From Beroe forskalii (taxonomy: Eukaryota; Ctenophora; Nuda; Beroida; Beroidae): a stretch of 64,000 nucleotides of DNA. The DNA lies in the NCBI GenBank assembly GCA_011033025.1, contig WFMF01000071.1, positions 372,001 through 436,000 of the forward strand, written 5' to 3'. Both the position numbers and the translations under genes were made by a program. This document shows, one piece after another, positions 10,681 to 21,050 of this stretch. Positions within the stretch are counted from its first letter, which is position 1, and each line of letters starts with the position of its first letter. The notes beneath the pieces are model-generated. The model searched no databases, had not been told where the DNA came from, and saw nothing but the letters and a program-made list of their open reading frames with translations.

Positions 10681-11759
10681 ATAGATCTAATCAGACAAGA
10701 AGTTATGATAATGGGTACAGGGTACACAGCCGGCACAGAAACGTTTTAAAAGTTATGCGTATACGGTGCGAGGAACTTAAATTAACTGTTATTCATCCTC
10801 GTGATTTATAATTTTCGTATGTTGGGGAGGGAAATTAAGCGCCTGCATACGGGAATAATGGACAACAAGAATTGTGCCGGCAGGCGCAATTCTTGTTTGT
10901 ATTGTATTGTATTGTAGGTTCCCCATACTCGGGAGTATGGGGGATAGTACTCTGATGAGCACTGCCAGCACAGGGGCCACGGGACACCACTTATAGTGCT
11001 GCAGGGATGCCTCTGGTACCCTCGGTGTGCTCTGGATTTAGTGGGAACAGCATTTCAGTGACAGTGGCTTGGTGAACTTCAATGAGCAGTGGGGTCTGGG
11101 TGTTAGGCCAGACAAGCCGCCTTTACTGCTGCACACTACAGTTTGAGTCAACTAAATTTCTGTCCAAAGCACTGAAAAGAAGATTTACTCTCCCTGTCCA
11201 CGTTATCATGTGTCAGTCAAGAAACTAAGAAAGTCAGAGTCTTAAAAAGGGTTGAGCTGGGTTGCCTTCAGTAAGAGGTAAAAGTCAAATTTAGAAGTGG
11301 TAAGAATTTCTTGTTGATTGGTAGTCAGGAGTTCAGGACCCTCCTGCTCCCCTGCCATTTTGTGTTACGGTTTAGGTGATTTAGACAAGTGTACTAATTA
11401 TATTTAGTTAGTGAATCGTTGTCTTTTATTGTTGTTACCTTGTAATGGTGAGCTTCTTCGTTTATTGGTTTTATGAGATAAGATTCTGTTGGGAGAAAGC
11501 TTCTTTTTGTCACTGGAATCATGATAGCATGATGAGGTTGGTGTCTGGTGATAACAACCCTATCACATCGAGCGTTAACCGCTCATCAAGTCCTATCGTC
11601 CCCCTTATCGAGGGTCACATCACGACTCGTACTGCAAAGTTTCCTTCGGCGGACCTAAGGCGGACTCGCTTTATCAGGCCTATGAAGAACCTAATCGGGG
11701 AAGGATAATGATTGAGATCATTATTATAAGGGTTAGGGTAAGTGGTTGGGTTCTAGTTG
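10681..11759. other. No recognised gene
   Basis: Apart from a short dispersed repeat at 10824-10897, no domain-bearing ORF, RNA gene or array was recognised. The sequence lies inside the outer inverted-repeat element. Confidence 0.45.
10824..10897. repeat. Short dispersed repeat with 14-bp hairpin
   Basis: The block starts GGGGAGGGAAATTAAGCGCC and ends with a stem of ACAAGAATTGTGCC pairing with GGCGCAATTCTTGT (one mismatch). A related copy lies at 38785-38867 and a partial one near 38670-38730. It looks like a small non-autonomous element. Confidence 0.65.
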
Positions 11760-11922
11760 GGGCAGACTGAAGTCCGACAGCCAGAAGTTCGACAGCGGGA
11801 TCAGGTGTCGAACTTCCGGTCGTCAACAGACTAAAGTCCGACAGTCCTAAAGCTCGACAGTGTCTAACTTCTGGGTTGTCGAACTTCTGGGTTTTCGAAC
11901 TTCCGTCCCCCAACCCAGTATA

Positions 11923-12329
11923 GGTTGTAAGTACATACTTGAATGCTGATATTTTGATTACCTAATAAGCTAATAGCATTCTTGAACATAATTGGCAAAT
12001 TTGTTGTAATGAATATCGTTATGAAATATCCAACTTCATACTTAGTCGATTGATTGATTCGTCTCAAAATGACATCTTAATGAACAGCAGTTTAATTTTC
12101 ACCTTCACTTACATACAGCCGTCACACGACTGTTTTATTGAATGGAACAGCTTACCAATATATATTGGAGCTCCACAAATTCATACCTTTTTTTAAAAAT
12201 TACTTATACCATTTAAAGTAAAGTTTCATTTAATATAATGTGTGTGTCCCATTTCTCGCCTAACGTAGTATATAATATTTATATATCTGTTACACAACAT
12301 TCGAATATATAGTGATTAGTGGACATTGA
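11923..12329. other. No recognised gene
   Basis: AT-rich sequence right of the outer element. No coding or repeat structure was recognised. Confidence 0.45.
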
Positions 12330-12533
12330 AAAGGAGAAGGTTCTGTGAAAAGTTATTTAATATTACTCATGCTTCTCTCAGGGAGAAGGTTCTGTGAAAA
12401 GTTATTTAATATTACTCATGCTTCTCTCAGTTCTCAACTCTCTGAAATTTAATATTACTCATGCTTCTCTCAGTTCTCAACTCTCTGAAATTTAATATTA
12501 CTCATGCTTCTCTCAGTTCTCAACTCTCTGAAA
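12330..12533. repeat. Local tandem duplications of 43-50 bp
   Basis: A unit beginning GGGAGAAGGTTCTGTGAAAA is present twice in tandem. A derived 43-bp unit containing TTAATATTACTCATGCTTCT is then repeated three times. Copies are identical or nearly so, so the expansion is recent. Confidence 0.85.
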
Positions 12534-12619
12534 TCCGTATATTAGAATATTGTAACTAGAGTATACTGTGCTACTGTACACTATCGCCTATTTAAAGTCT
12601 AGTTTCTATAGCTCCATCT

Positions 12620-13329
12620 CCCAAATCCATTAGGTGATATCCCCTTTAGTAGTAGTAGTAAAGTAACTAAATACCCATCGTCCAGGTGATATCCCTTTAA
12701 GAAGTAGTAAAGTAACTTAAAAGTAACTTAACTAAACTAACAACCTGTAAATCCAGGTTATATCAGTGGTGTGTGGCGGAGGTAAAGTAAAGTAACTGTA
12801 GTATAGTAACTAAACTAACAACCTATAAATCCAGGTGATATCCTATACTATTATACTAAGTAACTTAGTAAGTAAACTAACAACCTATAAACCCAGGTGA
12901 TATCAATGATGTGTGGCGGAGGTAAAGTAAAGTAACTATATTATAGACTTATCTTACTACTTATAATTCTTCCTCATATATAAATAAATATATATCTGTC
13001 TGTCCGGTTTATGATTTCTGTCTGTCCGGTGGCTTATATATAGCCACAGATTTTTCTGACACCAATCAGTACCCAATCAAGCATGCCAATTGCCGATGAT
13101 CGGAATGGTCATACCAGAGTACCAGTGACGTTTGACACCACCTGACATATAGACATCACATAGAGGAGTAGGCACACCCGATTAAAATATTACCTCATCA
13201 CTGATAAGAACCTAAGAACCACAGTACTGCATTATACTGTACGAATTGCTGAAGCGAAAAAATTGTGAACGATGGCCGGAGGCCATGGGTTCTGCTAGTA
13301 GTAAGTAAACTAACAACCTATAAATCCAG
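12620..13329 (+). repeat. Tandem copies of the kinase exon start and its splice acceptor
   Basis: At least five imperfect copies of a block reading ACCTATAAATCCAGGTGATA, followed by TGATGTGTGGCGGAGGTAAA, occur near 12630, 12680, 12750-12795, 12825-12850 and 12885-12935. The last, complete one leads into the true kinase exon at 13330. Copies at 12767 and 12896 would encode V-I-S-x-x-C-G-G-G-K-V-K and then run into TAA, so they are exon fragments, not full exons. Short AGTAGTA and AAGTAACT runs separate them. Confidence 0.7.
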
Positions 13330-13874
13330 GTGATATCTGTGATGTGTGGTGGAGGTAAAGTAAAGTTCAACACGGCGTGTGACGTGTGGAGTTACGGGGT
13401 GTTGCTATGGGAACTGTACAGCGGAGAGTTAGCCTTTAATAACGTTGTTATGGATGTCCATGGAGACCAGGACATGCACCTCCTCGACCAGCACTTCAGG
13501 TTAGTTTCAGGTCATGCTGCTATGCTGCACAGGTATCTGTTGCTAGAAAGCACTTTCATTTCAGCCAAACAGCGGTGTAATTACAAGTTGTATCGTATAT
13601 ATTTGCTAAAATTTAAATAATCCATCAATCTATGTTTACTTGCTCTACTTGGCTGGGCCTCGCAGGCCCATCCCTCTTCTAGTAGTAGTAATATTTACTT
13701 GGAATATCAAGTAATTCATACTAACTTCCATCATTTGATTGCAGGGCTGGCAACACCCTTGACTGTGATCCATCGTGGCCGACCAACATTCGGACTATCA
13801 TCGAAAAGTGTCAAAATGAGGAGGATAGCAGGATCAACTTCTACGATATTCACGACATTCTCAGTCACACGTGA
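13330..13874 (+). CDS. C-terminal two exons of a protein kinase
   Basis: Exon A (13330-13499) is preceded by AAATCCAG and followed by GTTAGT. Exon B (13745-13874) is preceded by TTGATTGCAG. The phases agree (2 then 2) and the spliced frame ends at TGA 13872-13874. Exon A carries kinase subdomain IX, FNTACDVWSYGVLLWELYSG; the Asp of DVWSYG is the invariant one. Exon B gives WPTNIRTIIEKCQNEEDSRI, then NFYDIHDIL, matching the end of the C-lobe (subdomain XI, with Arg in the usual RP(S/N)F position). No N-lobe, HRD or DFG exon was found upstream within the window. This is either the tail of a gene whose 5' exons lie left of the repeats or a partial duplicate. The Tyr-kinase-like WSYGVLLWEL motif suggests a tyrosine or TKL kinase. 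Confidence 0.7.
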
Positions 13875-14095
13875 CATTCTCAGTAACACGTGATATCCTC
13901 ATCAACACATGACACAATCCTCAATAACACGTGATAAACTTGATATCCTTGGTAACGCGTGATATCCTCAATATCATGTGACAAACATCCCCAGTAACAC
14001 GTGATATCCTTAGTAACACGTGATATCCTGAGTAACACGTGATATCCTTAGTAACACGTGATAAACTTGACATCCTCAATGACACGTTATTTTAA
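13855..14095 (+). repeat. 19-bp tandem repeat with CACGTG core after the kinase stop
   Basis: Roughly a dozen imperfect units of AGTAACACGTGATATCCT begin within the last kinase codons (GACATTCTCAGTCACACGTGA) and fill what would be the 3' UTR. Most units hold the palindrome CACGTG (E-box type) and some are decayed to CACATG or CGCGTG. Confidence 0.8.
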
Positions 14096-15039
14096 CGTTT
14101 CATCAGAAATATGATGCATATTCAGAAAATAGCGTGATTGAACTTGCGCTATAAGATTTGAACTCAAGGCACCCCCCCAGAGGCCCCCAGTGATTCAGTT
14201 ATTTCACTGGTATACCACCAGTGAGGCAAGAATTTCACGGGTCTACCCTGGTGCACAGAGAAATTAAGGTGTCATGCGGATGTCACGTGACTGACCAGGG
14301 ATTCCATGTTTTCACGGGTCTACCACCAGTGAGGCAAGAATTTCACGGGCCTAGCCTGGTGCGGCCAGAGATCATAGTGTCATGTGGATGTCATGCGGAT
14401 GTCACGTGACTGACCAGGGATTCAATGTTTTCACTGGTCTACCACCAGTGAGGCAAGAATTTCACGGGCCTAGCCTGATGTACGTTTCATTCTGTTTCAT
14501 ATTACCTACACTATGATATATCATTGTTTAGACACCCACAATCAAATTACTTCCGGTAATGTGGTACACACAGCCTTTCCCTGTGCACTTTACAGCAACA
14601 TATTACAGCGTATGAGCGTACCTACACACTACACAGTGGTCTGCGTGTAGCAGTGTGTGAATCATGGATTACATAGTATCAGTGCAACAGTGATCGACGG
14701 GCTCTTGGGACTGGGAACAAACACTGAAAGAGTGAACTGTTCTTGATTTCAAAAGCATGAAATTTGAAAATCGAAATACATCTTTCAAAGCTAGTGTTAG
14801 TAATAATTATGTGGATTACGTCTTAGAAACCATTTTATAATAGCCAAATGTCCTACTAGATCTATGATATTTTCCGGCCTTTGATTAACGTGGTCATGTG
14901 ATGGGTTTGTTAAACAATACATTTGTGGTATGAATTAAGAGGAGGTTTTATTATTACGAATGAAATTAAAATCGGAACTAATTATGATTGAAAAAATTCC
15001 AGAGATTTTCTCTATTTTTGTGCAAAGATCACACTTCTG

Positions 15040-15305
15040 GTACACATGACACACTCACGCTTACATGCTTACACAATACACTCCACGCTTACACACTGAG
15101 CACACTTACTAACATACTCGCACTTACACACTTACACACTCACGCTTACACACTCGCACTTACACACTTACACACTCACGCTTACACACTCGCAAGTTTA
15201 CACACTTACACACTCACGCTTACACATTTGCACTTACACACTTACACACTCACGCTTACACACTTACGCTTACAGGCTTACCTACACACTCGCACTTACA
15301 CTAAT
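15040..15305. repeat. Minisatellite TTACACACTCACGC, first tract
   Basis: Units of 12-14 bp (CTTACACACTCGCA and variants) in tandem. A related tract is at 16120-17010 and in the second element copy at 26700-27010. Open frames rich in Thr, Leu and His are artefacts of the period. Confidence 0.85.
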
Positions 15306-15311
15306 ACTAAA

Positions 15312-15780
15312 CGGAGGATAATCTACAAGAGATCCAAACAGAGTCCCAGCAAGGACCTCCCGCTGGGAGGTTCCTGTTGCCAGGGCTACTGTAGAGTGTA
15401 GATGGGAACGAATCCTGTACCTCCCCAGGAGGACCAATATGACGGGAGCACATTGGTGTTGACAACATGGTCTCGGGAAGAAACTTCCTGCCCAGTGATG
15501 GTATTTGGGGGTACCGTCGAGTCCCAACCAGGTTTGGGACTCGTGGTACCGGTCTCTTCTTCTCTCAGGCAGACTCAGAGTGGACAAGTTGTACTCACAG
15601 CGGGATTCAGTTTCTTGTGGTGGCAGTTTAGGGCTGCGTGGCCAGTCTGAAGTTGAGTGGCTATTCTCAAGTCCCATCTACCCATGCTAGCAAATCTGTT
15701 CCTCCTCATCATGCCGAACATTCTGGGAGGGTCACTGGTCAGCCTTGAACTCTTGTTGGAGCCGGTCCAGACCTCAAATG
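15312..15780. repeat. Hairpin-rich module between minisatellites
   Basis: The module includes a near-perfect palindrome at 15512-15552: GGTACCGTCGAGTCCCAA, then a short loop and the mirror TTTGGGACTCGTGGTACC. It also has an inverted pair around ACCTCCCGCTGGGAGGTTCC at 15356 and ACCTCCCCAGGAGG at 15420. The module recurs at 27011-27490 and, shortened, at 27880-28200. The long minus-strand frame (15677-15282) shows no known domain. Confidence 0.6.
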
Positions 15781-15799
15781 TCTTCCTCCTAATAGAGTA

Positions 15800-16125
15800 A
15801 TAGCCGTGTAGCAGACGTTACGCGGAATAGGAAGTAAGACACTGGTTGCGCTGTTGTTTTCATTGGCCGAACCAGCTTTCGCTCTGAGGTCGGCCAACTC
15901 GTTTCCCTCAAAACCGCTATGGGCCGGAATGAGTGTTACGTCATTGGACCAGCCCATTGTGTTGAGGGAGTTTTTTGCCCTGAGGGGCATTTTGATGTTG
16001 ATAATCGTTCTGTTAATCGCATGGATAGCAGATTTACTGTCACAGTTTATCAAGATTATTTTGTGCTTCAGTGCGTGTTCCTGTAGAATTTCGGCTGTTT
16101 TTGCGACTACAAAGACTTCTGCATG
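15800..16125 (-). pseudogene. RNase H domain fragment of a non-LTR retrotransposon
   Basis: The minus-strand frame retains the catalytic Glu region (HAEVFVVAKTAEIL), the third acidic site (INCDSKSAIHAINR) and the last one (IPAHSGFEGNELAD). These motifs match the RNase H domain of Jockey/I-type LINE polyproteins. The N-terminal beta strand with the first catalytic Asp is missing: the sequence passes straight into the CTTACACACT minisatellite at about 16127. It is a captured fragment, not a working enzyme. A second copy with frameshifts lies at 27500-27840. Confidence 0.7.
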
Positions 16126-17010
16126 GCACTTACACACTTCCACACTCGCGCTTACACACTCACGCTTACACACTCAGTACTCACGCTTACACACTTAATA
16201 ACACACTCGCGCTTACACACTTACACACTCACGCTTACACACTCGCGCTTACACACTTACATACTTTCGCTTACACACTTAACACACTCACGCTTACACA
16301 CTTACACACTCGCGCTTACACACTTACACACTCACACTTACACACTCGCGCTTACACACTTACACACTCACACTTACACACTCACGCTTACACGCTTGAA
16401 CACTCACGCTTACACACTTACACACTCGCGCTTAAACACTTTACACACTCACGCTTACACACTCACACTTACACATTTAACACAATCGCGCTTACACACT
16501 TTACACACTCAGGCTTACACACTCGCGCTTAAACACTTACATACTTTCGCTTACACACTTACACAAGCCACACTTACACACTCAGTACTCACGCTTACAC
16601 ACTTAACACCCTCGCGCTTACACTCTTACACACTCAGTACTCTTGCTTACAGTTTACACACTTAACACACCCGCGCTTATACACTCTTACACACTCAGTA
16701 CTCTTGCTTGCAGTTTACACACTTAACACACCCGCGCTTACACACTTACATACTTTCGCTTACACACTTACACAAGCCACACTCAGTGCTCATGCTTACA
16801 CACTTAACACCCTTGCGCTTACACACTTACACACTCAGTATTCTTGCTTACGCCTTACACACTTAACACACTCGTGCTAACACACTTACACACTCAGTAC
16901 TCTTGCTTATATACTTAACACACTCACGCTTACGTCATACTTTACACACTCAAGCTTACACTCGCGCTTACATACTTACATACTTAACACACTCACGCTT
17001 ACACACTTGT
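16120..17010. repeat. Minisatellite TTACACACTCGCGC, second tract
   Basis: About 65 variable units of 12-14 bp with the core CTTACACACT. Higher-order blocks of about 90 bp (CACTCAGTACTCTTGCTTAC and flanks) recur several times between 16620 and 16910. Confidence 0.85.
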
Positions 17011-18768
17011 GCCGGTTATCAGCGATCTCAACATTTATTATTTTTCATCCTTATTGGATTTAGGAAAGATCTCCTTTTTAGTTTGGAGCTTTATATGAAA
17101 TTCAGAACTTGACTGGAACGATTGAACTGATAGAGTGTGAAATTTGCGTACTTCTTATGTCAAATACCTTATTGGCCTTTATTTAGCCGGCCTTTTTTTA
17201 ACAGGCCTTTTTTAACCGGCCCTATGGACAAAAAATGGACCTGTTTTGAACCATTTTAACCGGCCCCTTGGACAAAAAATTTTCAAGCAGCTGCCAAACC
17301 AAGAAATTTAAGCTCAAAAAGAGCCATGAAAACCAATTTATACTCAAATTGCATCAAAACCTAAATTCTGGTCTGGTATCATCATTTAGGTCATTATCTA
17401 TGTTATATAATGACGGTTAAATGAATTTAATGATGCATAAGCCAAGCAATGAAAGTTTCATTCGGCCTAAATAATCTGGCCTTTAATTTAATCGGCCCCA
17501 TTTTAACCGGCCATTTATTTAACCGGTCCTTTGGACAAAAATCTCAACGTCGTTTTTGTCCTTAAGTGCCGGTTAAATTATAAGGGCCAATAAGGTACGC
17601 CATACCGTATAACTATTATTGGCTTATTGGCAACCGAATTAGCAAATTCATATTCAATTTAGGATTATACATGAACCGCCTTCAATTTAACCAAGTTATC
17701 TCAATATATCTCATCATGATGATGCACGATGATATACCTACCTAAGACACCATTATATTATGTACGTGTTGTTATGCCAGTTCTAGGTCATGAATTTTGG
17801 CCTAAAACTCACGTAATTTAGAATTCATCTCATCATCTATCTTCTCTGCATATACTGACCAGTGACCAGGCTATAGGTCTAACTGTCTAAGGACATTTTA
17901 ATATGGTATGTAACATGAAATTCACATAATTATGACTTAAGCTTGAAAAATAGTGGGTAGAAAAGGGATTTTTTCGTCAATTTAATCATAAATACATAAA
18001 TAGGACGAGTAGAGTGATTAAGTACGAACATCTTAAGGTGTTCAATTGTCACAATCAAAAACGTAGTGGGTTCAAGAACGTGACATTTTGATAGCTACAA
18101 TTGAAGATCTCCGTAACCATTCCGCTAGTTCAAAATTCTTTGAAATATTGTTCGATTTTCAAATTTCGTGATTTTGAAATCAAGATCGGTTCGCTCTTCC
18201 AGTGTTTGTTCCCACTTCCCAGTCCCAAGAGCTCGTTACTCGATCACTGTTGCACTGATGCAATGTACTCCATGATTCACACACGCAAATCAGTGTGTAT
18301 TGTGTACGCTGTAGGTAATATGTATCTGTAAAGTGCACAGAGAAAGGCTGTGTGTACCACATTACCGGAAGTAATTTGATCGTTGGTGTGTAAACAATGA
18401 TATGTCATAGTGTAGGTAATATGAAACAGAATGAAACGTACATCAGGCTAGGCCCGTGAAATTCTTGCCTCACTGGTGGTAGACCAGTGAAAACATTGAA
18501 TCCCGGGTCAGTCACGTGACATCCGCATGACATCCACATGACACTATGATCTCTGGCCGCACCAGGCTAGGCCCGTGAAATTCTTGCCTCACTGGTGGTA
18601 GACCCGTGAAAACATTGAATCCCTGGTCAGTCACGTGACATCCGCATGACACCTTAATTTCTCTGTGCACCAGGGTAGACCCGTGAAATTCTTGCCTCAC
18701 TGGTGGTAGACCAGTGCAACTGTGGCATTTTTAAATCACTGGGGGCCTCTGGGGGGGTGCCTAACTCA

Positions 18769-19389
18769 CATAGGAGAGAACACTGTGATGCCATATTGGA
18801 CCCTATGGGAAAGTGGACACCTAGCTGGTTGCCTTCCAGTATAGTTGGTATTAAATTTTGGTACTTTTCATTTCAAGTTTAGATGTTATTAGATTATTAA
18901 GATTAAATATGAGTCAGGTACATCATTATTTTTTAAAAGTTCCCCAAGCGGAACAAAACTTTAATAAATACTGCTCAATTGAGGAAAATGTTTCATGCCA
19001 ATCTTCATGATGTCGAAATTAGATATCTATGAAATTATCAAGATTATCATAATTATTTAGTTGCATATCGCGTTCTGGCATGTAGGTTTTAGATTAGATT
19101 CTCAGAAATTTGAAAGGTTAAGATCATGATAATATCATCATGGAGTTGCTATTTGTATGAAGTTGAAACTTACTTTTCTTAGCTGTTCTGACGTAAACAC
19201 AGTTACCCCCGATGTATTGGATTCCGATCTCGAATGTTTCGGGTATTATTCTTCCAGATTTATCGTACTAGTCTAGGCTAATATTGCCAATGACCCGAGA
19301 CTACCACCTAGCAAGCTGAAAATTGGGAGTTATGTCCCTTATGGTGTCCTTGTTCCCCAAGAAAAAGTCTACCAACCGATCTTTGTCGG
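18769..19389. other. No recognised gene
   Basis: AT-rich unique-looking sequence between the first long-TIR element and the 160-bp satellite. No coding signal was seen. Confidence 0.45.
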
Positions 19390-21050
19390 AAGTGGTCAAA
19401 ACGGGCCACGCCCTTTTTTGACCGTGGGAATTTCTGGGAAAAATTGAAATTTCAAGATTTTGAGGTCTACAAACAAGATTATACACTAAACTCACTTATT
19501 TTGGCACGAGAAAAACGATTTGAGTGTCCGTTTTTGGATATGGCCATCATGGAAGCCGATAATGGGCCACGCCCTTATTGACCGTGGGAATTTCTGGGAA
19601 AAATTGAAATTTCAAGATTTTGAGCTCTACAAACAAGATTATACACTAAACCAGGGGCGTAGCCAGAATTTTCAGAAGGGGGAGGCGGCTGCTGGCGTGG
19701 AGCGCCAGCAGAGAATTCTTGACAGTGCCGGCGCGAAGCGCCGGCTTTAGCGGGTTTAGGGGGCGCAGCCCCCAGCGGGGTCCAGGGGCAGAACCCCTGG
19801 CGGGGGGTTTAGGGGGGCGGAGCCCCCCGAGAAAATTTTTGAAAAAAGAAGGTGTTTTAAAGCATTTTCCAGCAAAATTGGCAGCAAAATAGGCAGCAAA
19901 ATAAATGATTTGATTGCTAAGTTATATACACAGAATTGGTAGTCAAAATTATGTTTTGGTAGATAATAGCTTGTGAATGTTTAAAAATTTTTCCAATTCA
20001 TAATATTAAACCAACTGATAACCGAATAAATAGCTGAAAAAAGCATCTTAAACTGATTAGACTGCGAATGAGATATTATATGGGTGATGGGCATTTCACC
20101 GGATTAAGTCGCAAATTTACCATCTATGTTTACTAATAATCCCAGCTAATAAAATGTGATGTTTCAACCTCTAAATGGAATCAAATCACATTGATAGATC
20201 GTCATATGATTTTGCTTATCAACAGAACAAGTTGCACCTCAACCTCTTTTAAGTTGGAACCGAAATATTTTACCTACCGAGCAGTGATATAATTTTACAA
20301 TACTAGTTTCGCCCCAGATAAATGTAAGAAACAGAACTGTTCTGCACTGATGCTCACACGTATTTAAACAAACTTCACTCATCATTGGACGAACTTAATT
20401 GAAAACCTAGTAGTTAATTAAATTTAAATATTTTCTGCGTTGAAAAGCAGATTTATAATTATAAAATTGGGCAAAATTAGTTATTTTTTCTACTCATCTG
20501 AAAAGGGGGAGGCGACCGCCTCTGTCGCCTCCCCCCTGGCTACGCCCCTGCACTAAACCCACTTATTTTGGCACGAGAAAAACGATTTGAGTGTCCATTT
20601 TTGGATATGGGCATCATGGAAGCCGATAATGGGCCACGCCGTTATTGACCGTGGGAACTTCTGGGAAAAATTGAAATTTCAAGATTTTGAGCTCTACAAA
20701 CAAGATTATACACTAAACCCACTTATTTTGGCACGAGAAAAACGATGCAGGTGTCCATTTTTCGATATGGGCATCATGGAAGCCGATTATGGGCCACGCC
20801 TTTTTTGACCGTGGGAATTTTGGCGAAAAATTTAATCGTAAGACAATGATCTTTACAAGCAAGATTATACACTGAACCAATTTATTTTGGCACGAGAAAA
20901 ACGAAGCAAGTGTCCATTTTTGTATATGACCATCATGGAAGACGATAATGGGCCACGCCCTTTTTGACCGTGGGAATTTCCGCAAAAATTTTTGAGCTTT
21001 TAATTCAAGATTATATACTAAAACCACTTATTGTTGGACGAGATGAACGA
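19390..21050. repeat. 160-bp satellite, about five units, split by a hAT element
   Basis: Units contain TTATTTTGGCACGAGAAAAA, then GGGCCACGCC and ACCGTGGGAATTTCTGGG. GGGCCACGCC recurs at about 160-bp spacing near 19403, 19564, 20631, 20791 and 20949. A hAT element interrupts the array at 19652-20550. Divergence rises towards both edges. Confidence 0.85.
19652..20550. mobile_element. Non-autonomous hAT element, 899 bp
   Basis: Both ends carry CAGGGGCGTAGCCAG (inverted), a typical hAT terminus. They are flanked by a perfect 8-bp duplication CACTAAAC (19644-19651 and 20551-20558). A subterminal region holds a run of small GC hairpins: GGGGGCGCAGCCCCC, CAGGGGCAGAACCCCTG and GGGGGGCGGAGCCCCCC. 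The interior is AT-rich with no transposase frame. The insertion lies inside a satellite unit and postdates the array. Confidence 0.92.

Larger units (their letters stand above)
855..11915. mobile_element. Composite element bounded by GTCGAACTTCCG-type inverted repeats
   Basis: The left edge starts GGTGGGTCAGGGACGGAAGT and the right edge, read on the minus strand, starts GGTTGGGGGACGGAAGTTCG. Both continue with copies of the motif GAAGTTCGACA. The left repeat is split: its inner part appears at 9137-9290, because the Penelope-like element was inserted at about 886. The inner part of the right repeat is at 11760-11915. A 7-bp direct repeat CAGTATA flanks both edges (848-854 and 11916-11922), as expected of a target duplication. 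No transposase is present, so this would be a non-autonomous or fold-back element enlarged by later insertions. The superfamily is not assignable, and the exact ends are uncertain by a few bases. Confidence 0.45.
14167..18762. mobile_element. 4.6-kb long-TIR element, copy 1, 6-bp target duplication AACTCA
   Basis: The element begins AGGCACCCCCCCAGAGGCCC and ends with the inverse complement. AACTCA flanks both sides (14161-14166 and 18763-18768). The inverted repeats are about 0.6 kb (14167 to about 14800; about 18130 to 18762). They contain repeated blocks around GAGGCAAGAATTTCACGGG and palindromes CACTGGTNTACCACCAGTG, which look like subterminal binding sites. Inside are two minisatellite tracts, a hairpin-rich module, a minus-strand RNase H fragment and a segment with repeated AACCGGCC motifs (about 17190-17590). 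No transposase is present. The 5'-AG end, long TIR and 6-bp duplication recall Polinton-type elements, but this is inference only. Confidence 0.85.

Noticed and set aside
10952-10985. CTGATGAG resembling a hammerhead ribozyme core
   Set aside because: No GAAA box or closing stems follow at the required spacing.
16071-16665. Thr/Leu/His-rich ORFs of 150-180 codons
   Set aside because: Direct translations of the CTTACACACT minisatellite; open only because of repeat composition.
14167-18762. Calling the long-TIR element a Polinton
   Set aside because: The TSD length and 5'-AG end are compatible, but no integrase, polymerase, protease or ATPase frame is present, so the class was left open.
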